Part shown: positions 58,203-63,080 of the stretch, piece after piece
Position numbering within the stretch: the first letter of the stretch is position 1
Layout: each line of letters begins with the position of its first letter
NCBI GenBank assembly: GCA_036272915.1
Contig: DATAXV010000035.1
Coordinates: 1 to 63,080 of the forward strand
Direction of reading: 5' to 3'
Length of the DNA stretch: 63,080 bases
Origin: DATAXV01 sp036272915
GTDB lineage: Bacteria; Chloroflexota; Dormibacteria; Dormibacterales; Dormibacteraceae
Program-made: the position numbers and the translations under genes
Notes under the pieces: model-generated
The model's input: only the letters and a program-made list of their open reading frames with translations
What the model was told of the DNA's origin: nothing
Database searches by the model: none

Positions 58203-59846
58203 ATGACGACGAACCCGCTGGCCGGGAAGCCGGCTCCGCCCAGCCTGCTGATCGACCCGGCCAAGCTGCTCCGCGCCTACTACGAGGAGCGCCCCGACCT
58301 GACCGACCCCGCCGACCGGGTCTCGTTCGGCACCTCCGGCCACCGCGGCTCCTCGCTCCGCCGCAGCTTCAACGAGGCCCACGTGCTGGCCATCGCCCAG
58401 GCCGTCTGCCGGCACCGCCAGGAGGCGGGGATCGACGGCCCGCTCTTCGTCGGGCGGGACACCCACGCCCTCTCCGAGCCGGCCATGCGCACGGTGGTCG
58501 AGGTCCTGGCCGCGAACGGCGTGCACGTCCGCATCGACGCCAGGGACGGCTACACGCCGACGCCCGCCGTCTCCCACGCCATCCTCACCCACAACCGGGG
58601 CCGCTCCCGGGGATCCGCCGACGGGATCGTCATCACCCCCTCCCACAACCCGCCCGACGACGGTGGCATCAAGTACAACCCGCCCACCGGCGGGCCGGCC
58701 GACACCGACGTCACCGGGCGTATCCAGGACGAGGCCAACCGGCTCCTGGTCGGCGGGCTGAGCGAGGTCGAGCGCATCCCCTACGAGCGGGCCCTGAACT
58801 CGGCGACGGTGCTCCGCCACGACTTCCTCCACCACTACGTCGGCGATCTCCCAGACGTGGTCGACGTCGCCGCCATCGCCGGCTCCGGGCTGCACCTCGG
58901 CGTCGACCCCCTGGGCGGGTCCAGCCACGACTACTGGCACGCCATCGCCGACCGCTACAAGCTGCGGCTGGAGGTGGTCAACGAGGTCATCGACCCCACC
59001 TTCCGCTTCATGACCGTCGACCACGACGGCAAGCTGCGGATGGACTGCTCCAGCCCCTACGCGATGGCCCGCCTGATCGGGCTCCGCGACCGGTTCGACC
59101 TCGCCTTCGCCAACGACCCCGACGCCGATCGCCACGGCATCGTCACCCGCAGCGCCGGCCTGCTCGATCCCAACCACTACCTGGCCGTGAGCATCGACCA
59201 CCTCTTCTCCGGCAGCCGTGGCTGGTCCCGGGCGGCGGTGGGCAAGACCCTGGTCTCGAGCAGCCTCATCGACCGCGTGGCGGCGGGGCTGGAGCTATCC
59301 CTCATCGAGGTGCCGGTCGGCTTCAAGTGGTTCGTCCCCGGGCTGCTCGACGGGTCCCTCGGCTTCGGCGGCGAGGAGAGCGCCGGCGCCTCCTTCCTCC
59401 GCTTCGGCGGCGGCCCCTGGTCGACTGACAAGGACGGGCTGATCATGTGCCTGCTGGCGGCCGAGATGACGGCCAAGGGGAAGGAGGATCCGGCGGCGCG
59501 GCTGCAGCGGCTCTTCGATCGCCACGGCCACCCCGCCTACCGCCGCGTCGACGCGCACGCCGGGGCCGAGGAGCGGGCGGCGCTGGGCACCCTCGCCCCG
59601 GAGCGGCTGGAGGCGAAGGAGCTGGCCGGCAGCCCGATCCGCCACGTCCTCACCAAGGCCCCCGGCAACGGCGCCCCGATCGGCGGCGTCAAGGTCGTCG
59701 CCGAGACCTGCTGGTTCGCCGCGCGGCCCTCGGGCACCGAGGACGTGACCAAGGTCTACGCGGAGAGCTTCGAGGGGCCGGAGCACCTGCAGCGGGTCCT
59801 GGACGACGCCCAGGCCATGATCGGCGCCGCCCTGGCCCGGACATGA
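58203..59846 (+). CDS. pgm: Phosphoglucomutase (alpha-D-glucose phosphate-specific)
   Basis: The 547-residue protein has the alpha-phosphohexomutase motifs. These are the phosphoserine loop T-P-S-H-N-P-P, the sugar-binding G-T-S-G-H-R-G near the start, the metal loop D-P-D-A-D-R-H-G, the E-E-S-A-G-A-S-F loop and the phosphate-binding R-P-S-G-T-E-D near the end. It interconverts glucose-1-phosphate and glucose-6-phosphate, feeding glgC. The ATG at 58203 follows GGGAGG; it is eight bases after the glycogen synthase stop. The epimerase gene overlaps its stop. Confidence 0.94.
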   Translation: MTTNPLAGKPAPPSLLIDPAKLLRAYYEERPDLTDPADRVSFGTSGHRGSSLRRSFNEAHVLAIAQAVCRHRQEAGIDGPLFVGRDTHALSEPAMRTVVEVLAANGVHVRIDARDGYTPTPAVSHAILTHNRGRSRGSADGIVITPSHNPPDDGGIKYNPPTGGPADTDVTGRIQDEANRLLVGGLSEVERIPYERALNSATVLRHDFLHHYVGDLPDVVDVAAIAGSGLHLGVDPLGGSSHDYWHAIADRYKLRLEVVNEVIDPTFRFMTVDHDGKLRMDCSSPYAMARLIGLRDRFDLAFANDPDADRHGIVTRSAGLLDPNHYLAVSIDHLFSGSRGWSRAAVGKTLVSSSLIDRVAAGLELSLIEVPVGFKWFVPGLLDGSLGFGGEESAGASFLRFGGGPWSTDKDGLIMCLLAAEMTAKGKEDPAARLQRLFDRHGHPAYRRVDAHAGAEERAALGTLAPERLEAKELAGSPIRHVLTKAPGNGAPIGGVKVVAETCWFAARPSGTEDVTKVYAESFEGPEHLQRVLDDAQAMIGAALART

Positions 59847-60727
59847 TCCTGGTCACCGGGGCGGGCGGCTTCGTCGGCCGGAACCTGGTGACCAGGCTGG
59901 CCGGCGAGGGGGTGCGCGGCCTGGTCCGCGACCGCGCCGCCTCGGCGCCGGTCGATGGCGTCGAGCTGGTCGAGGGCGACGTCACCCGGCCGGAGACGCT
60001 GGGCCCGGTGCTGGAGGGTGTCGAGGTGGTCGTCCACTGCGCCGCCATCACCGGGGACCGGAGGCAGCCCTACCGGGGCGCCTACGACGCCGTCAACCGG
60101 GTCGGCACCGCGAACGTGGTGCGGGCGGCGGAGTCGGTCGGGGCGCAGCGGATCGTGCTCCTCTCCGGACTCGGCACCCGGCCCGGGCGCCGCCGCTCCT
60201 ACATGGCCACCCGGTGGGGGATGGAGGAGGCGGTGCGGGCCTCGCCGCTGAGCTACGCGATCCTCCGCCCCTCGGTCCTCTTCGGCCGCGGCGCGCCGCT
60301 GATCCGGGCCCTGGCCGGGCTCGTCCGCTCCGCCCCGGTGGTGCCGGTGCTCGCGCCCCGCTGCCGGCTGCAGCCGCTCTGGGTCGAGGACCTGGTCTCC
60401 TGCCTGGCCCTGGCCGCCCGCGAGGACCGCTGGGACGGCAGGGCGATCGCGCTGGGTGGGGGCGAGCAGCTGGACATGTCGGTGCTGATGCGCGCCATCG
60501 TCGAGGGCCTCGGCGTCCGCCGCGCGCTGGTGCCGATGCCGCCGGCGCTGGCCGCGGTCCCGGCCCGGGCGATGACGCTGGCGCTGAGCCGGCCGCCGCT
60601 GACGCCGGCGGCGCTGGAGCTGCTGTCCTTCGACAACGTGGCCGAGCCCGACGTCTGCCGGAGTGAGTTCGGGGTCGATGCGGCGGGCTTCCGCGACCAC
60701 GTCCAAAGGTGCGGCCTCGAGCTCTGA
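59843..60727 (+). CDS. NAD(P)-dependent epimerase/dehydratase (atypical SDR)
   Basis: The 294-residue protein starts with the Rossmann motif V-T-G-A-G-G-F-V-G-R-N-L. It has V-V-H-C-A-A-I-T-G near residue 61 and a Y-x3-R in place of the usual Y-x3-K (S-Y-M-A-T-R-W). This resembles the NDUFA9/NmrA-like atypical group that often binds NADPH without classic epimerase activity. Start ATG overlaps the pgm stop by four bases, so it is co-translated with the glycogen genes. Substrate unknown. Confidence 0.82.
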   Translation: MILVTGAGGFVGRNLVTRLAGEGVRGLVRDRAASAPVDGVELVEGDVTRPETLGPVLEGVEVVVHCAAITGDRRQPYRGAYDAVNRVGTANVVRAAESVGAQRIVLLSGLGTRPGRRRSYMATRWGMEEAVRASPLSYAILRPSVLFGRGAPLIRALAGLVRSAPVVPVLAPRCRLQPLWVEDLVSCLALAAREDRWDGRAIALGGGEQLDMSVLMRAIVEGLGVRRALVPMPPALAAVPARAMTLALSRPPLTPAALELLSFDNVAEPDVCRSEFGVDAAGFRDHVQRCGLEL

Positions 60728-60739
60728 GCCGCGGCCTCG

Positions 60740-61443
60740 GACGCGGGACGTACGGCCGTCGGCGGGCCGAGGGCACCAGCCGCCGTGCCGGGCGTCTCCG
60801 CGACTCGCCACGGGGCTCCGGTCCCCGAGCATGCCGTCGCGGTAGAGCTCGACGTCACGCCGGCCCCGCGTCCGCGGGCCGATCGCGTCGGCCGCCCTCT
60901 GCGAGGTCGCGTCGAGGGTGCCGCTCAGGACCCCGCGGAACAGCTCGACGGAGGTCTCGTCGTCGGGCTCGGCGCGGAACCGCAGGCCGCCCGGCGGATC
61001 CGGGAGACCGGACGGTGACGTCCAGTCATAGCGAAGGCGCTCGAGCGTCTCGGTGAGGCCAGCCCGCCGCGACGCTCCCTCCTCCAGGCGAGCGCCGCGA
61101 CCACCTCCGGCCGGTCATGGTGGTCGGAGGGAAGGAAGATGTGGTGGTCGGGCGGCCGGCTCGGGCCGGCATAGGCGCGATGCGCGGCGTCGAGGAGGCC
61201 GGTCGCCAGGATCCACCGAGTCGCGCACCAGCACGGCGTCGAGCGCGGACGGCCGCTCCCCATCGGATCTCCCCACCAGACGGCGACCGCCGGGGGCGCC
61301 TCGTCGGCGGTCTCCCGGGCGGTCCACGTCCAGTCGGGCCGGTATTCGCCGCTCGCGCTTCTGGAGAGGTACTTGTCGGCGGTCATGGTGCTGGCAGGGT
61401 CCGGGATCAGGAGGGGCAGGAAGCGCTCCCGTTCGGAATCCAC
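60740..61443 (-). pseudogene. Frameshifted and truncated GNAT acetyltransferase
   Basis: Pieces of one recognisable acetyltransferase lie in order on the minus strand but in several frames. Y-R-P-D-W-T-W-T-A-R-E (start frame) is followed by P-S-A-L-D-A-V-L-V-R-D-S-V-D (second frame). Next come L-L-D-A-A-H-R-A-Y-A-G with D-R-P-E-V-V-A-A-L-A-W-R-R-E (back in the first), then F-R-A-E-P-D-D-E-T-S-V-E-L-F-R (third). P-W-R-V-A-E-T-P-G is shifted again. The acetyl-CoA part is missing, cut off near the end of the epimerase gene. At least three or four indels would be needed to restore it, so it is not functional. Confidence 0.7.
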
Positions 61444-61485
61444 GGCGGGGCGGAAGATCAGGGGCGGCGGGACGGGGTGTTCAGG

Positions 61486-62445
61486 TCAGGCCCCGATCTC
61501 GTCGGCCGGGTCGATCAGCTCCTCGTCGATGTCGTCGTCGTTCTCGGGCAGCCGTGCCAGCCTTCCCGGCACGACGTTGCCGTGGGCGTCGATGTGCCGC
61601 CGCCAGATCTGCACGCCGAAGCGCCGGCCGAGCTGGAACATGTCGTCGGTCTGGCTGAAGTCCCCGAGCCGGGGCACGCCCGAGATCTCGGGCTGCACGT
61701 AGGCGACGTCGAGCTTGCCGGCCACCGCCTGCAGGGTCAGCTCGGTCTGCCGCCGGAGGCTGAAGCCGAGGGCCCGGTCGAGGGCGTCGCTGAGGCTGTG
61801 CGGGGGCAGCGACGGCTGGAAGCCGGAGAGGTTGATGGCCAGGGCCTGGTCGAAGCCCAGCTCCACCGCCGCCTCCAGGTCGCAGTTGGCGACGACGCCG
61901 CCGTCGACGTAGAGCCCGTCCTCGACGTGGACCGGCGGGAAGAGGGCGGGGATCGAGGTGGTGGCGAGGAGGGCGTCGCGCAGGGGCCCCCGGCGCAGCA
62001 CCACGCGCTCGCCGGTGATGGCGTGGCAGACGACGCAGGCGAAGGGCGTGGGCAGGGTCTCGATGCGGTCGGTCGGGCTGGTGTGCTGGGCGAGCATGCG
62101 GCCGACGAAGTCGGCGGGGAAGAGGTGGTCGCGGTTGGCGATCACGCTGCGCAGCATCTGCAGCCGGCCGCCGGGGAGGAAGACCTGCCGCTGGGCGCGG
62201 CGCCAGAGGTCGATCAGCCGGGGCCCGATGTCCCGTTCCTGGTTGAGTGCCCAGAAAGCGCCGTTGATCGCGCCGACGCTGGTGCCGATGATGATGTCCG
62301 GGTGAAAGCTCTGGCGCGCGAGCACGTCGATGATGCCGACCTGGAAAGCTCCCATGGCGGCGCCGCCGCCAAGGACTACGGCCAGCGGCCGGTGCTGTCG
62401 GCCGAAGGGGGGGCGAAGACGTTGCCTGATCGATCTCGGTGACAT
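61486..62445 (-). CDS. Patatin-like phospholipase
   Basis: The 319-residue protein has the patatin elements in order: the oxyanion hole A-V-V-L-G-G-G-A-A-M-G-A-F-Q near residue 22, the nucleophile in G-T-S-V-G-A near residue 55, and the D-G-G-V-V-A-N dyad Asp near residue 177. It should hydrolyse acyl chains of membrane or storage lipids in the cytosol. The ATG at 62445 is chosen by the position of the oxyanion motif, though its ribosome site is weak. It stands alone next to the pseudogene. Confidence 0.9.
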   Translation of the reverse strand: MSPRSIRQRLRPPFGRQHRPLAVVLGGGAAMGAFQVGIIDVLARQSFHPDIIIGTSVGAINGAFWALNQERDIGPRLIDLWRRAQRQVFLPGGRLQMLRSVIANRDHLFPADFVGRMLAQHTSPTDRIETLPTPFACVVCHAITGERVVLRRGPLRDALLATTSIPALFPPVHVEDGLYVDGGVVANCDLEAAVELGFDQALAINLSGFQPSLPPHSLSDALDRALGFSLRRQTELTLQAVAGKLDVAYVQPEISGVPRLGDFSQTDDMFQLGRRFGVQIWRRHIDAHGNVVPGRLARLPENDDDIDEELIDPADEIGA

Positions 62446-62660
62446 GTGGTTCTGTGTCGCTGTCCGGGCGGCGTCCTGCCCGACTGCTCCTATCCCTAGA
62501 TTACGCCCGCGAGGGCCGGCCTCCGTGTTTCCCGATCGGCAGGACGACGAGCTCAGTTCGCTATGATCAGCGCTGGCGCTGTCGTCCTGGCGGAAGGCGG
62601 CAGCCGTCTCGGGGGCAGGAACCGGGGCGGCCGAGGCGCAGCGTTCGTGGGGGAGAGTAA

Positions 62661-63017
62661 GTGGCCATCGAATCGCGCTCGAGAGGGGGTCGCAGGATCG
62701 CGCTACCGGCCTGGGTGACACAGTCGAAGAGGTGGTGGCCTGCCCTGCACCTCATCCGCCATATCGCCGCCCAGTGCCCGCAGGTGTGGGACGCGATCAG
62801 CATCCAGACCGAGGAGCGGGTGAGCTCGATCGACTTCGACCAGATCACGTCGCTCGCCTGGTCGGTCTCCTGGCGGGCGTGGCGGCTGGCCCGCCTAGCC
62901 CGAGCCCTGCACACCCGCGAGCATGGCATCGACGTGATCGAGCTGGTCGACGGCCTCGAGGAGGCCGACTTCCGGGTCGCTCTGGAGGCCATCGCCTCGG
63001 CCGGGCCGCTCTCCTAA
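62661..63017 (+). CDS. Small hypothetical helical protein
   Basis: The 118-residue protein (GTG start after GGGGGAGAG) is mostly helical. It has W-P-A-L-H-L-I-R-H-I-A-A-Q, a W-S-V-S-W-R-A-W-R-L-A-R-L segment and an acidic end (V-D-G-L-E-E-A-D-F). No membrane span is evident. I do not recognise a family. It diverges from the patatin gene. Confidence 0.55.
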   Translation: MAIESRSRGGRRIALPAWVTQSKRWWPALHLIRHIAAQCPQVWDAISIQTEERVSSIDFDQITSLAWSVSWRAWRLARLARALHTREHGIDVIELVDGLEEADFRVALEAIASAGPLS

Positions 63018-63056
63018 AGCGCGAACCCGGATTCCCGCCTCGTGCAGGATGGCCGG

Positions 63057-63080
63057 GTGATCTCTCTGCGCGACCTCCTC
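63057..63080 (+). CDS. Possible start of a further gene (cut by window end)
   Basis: A GTG preceded by AGGATGG opens a frame reading V-I-S-L-R-D-L-L to the end of the window. Eight codons are too few to be sure. Confidence 0.25.

Noticed and set aside
56000..58264. Long minus-strand open frame (754 codons) opposite glgC and the glycogen synthase gene
   Set aside because: The composition is repetitive Asp/Gly/Val/Arg without any domain. It is a by-product of high GC on the antisense of two certain genes.
1..63080. tRNA, rRNA, CRISPR arrays, transposases and integrases
   Set aside because: I looked for cloverleaf-like sequence, regular repeats and recombinase motifs and saw none. A dedicated search could still find a divergent tRNA.

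Overview
The window is about 63 kb of very GC-rich bacterial DNA (roughly 70 % by eye, with strong G/C preference at third codon positions) and holds no rRNA, tRNA, CRISPR array or insertion sequence that I can see. The gene content suggests a free-living, probably soil-dwelling Terrabacteria-type organism (Actinomycetota, Chloroflexota or Dormibacterota). It includes sugar ABC importers with GntR/FCD regulators, a glgC-glgA-pgm cassette, a W-D-G-T-Q-W (DUF2510-like) domain, a proline-rich MinD-like ATPase and many aminoglycoside-phosphotransferase-fold kinases. I cannot fix the phylum from the sequence alone.

Region 1 (1-22.5 kb) is a carbohydrate and sugar-acid catabolic island. It has the end of a GH36 alpha-galactosidase, an Ldh_2-type dehydrogenase, a Gfo/Idh/MocA oxidoreductase, a VapBC module, an enolase-superfamily dehydratase, an AstE/AspA-type deacylase, a ceramidase-like hydrolase and a TPR protein. 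It continues with a minus-strand operon: solute-binding protein, GH2 glycosidase, two permeases, GntR regulator and D-2-hydroxyacid dehydrogenase. A second, paralogous GntR regulator diverges from that operon and is followed by a 2-oxoacid dehydrogenase E1 pair in which a lipoyl domain is fused to E1 alpha. Palindromic GTTAAC sites cluster around this junction.

Region 2 (22.5-35.6 kb) is a patchwork of small-molecule-modifying and efflux genes: three APH-fold kinases, an AAC(3)-I-like GNAT, a TetR/MFS pair, another GNAT, a GH16 lipoprotein, a Nudix hydrolase, a P-loop kinase, a DUF899 protein and a DinB protein. It also holds a striking chimera in which a zinc ribbon and an XRE helix-turn-helix precede the first two domains of pyruvate phosphate dikinase, with no PEP/pyruvate barrel.

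Region 3 (35.6-40.5 kb) has a heterodimeric ABC exporter and a second enolase-superfamily enzyme. Region 4 (40.5-55.7 kb) is the least familiar part. It has a 1183-residue membrane-anchored protein with three tandem CbxX/CfxQ AAA+ modules and several unrecognised proteins. It also has a compact minus-strand signalling cluster: pseudo-receiver, response regulator, degenerate GHKL kinase, J-less DnaJ and NTF2-like protein. That cluster is headed by an 18-bp perfect palindrome, and a proline-rich MinD-like ATPase and an alanine-rich repeat membrane protein follow.

Region 5 (55.7-63 kb) is a glycogen/alpha-glucan cassette (glgC, GT4 glycogen synthase, pgm, NAD-dependent epimerase), then a decayed GNAT pseudogene, a patatin-like phospholipase and a small hypothetical protein. 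Decayed genes at about 1.8 kb and 61 kb, and a TGA just inside the likely original start of the kinase at 9.6 kb, show that the region is still losing genes.
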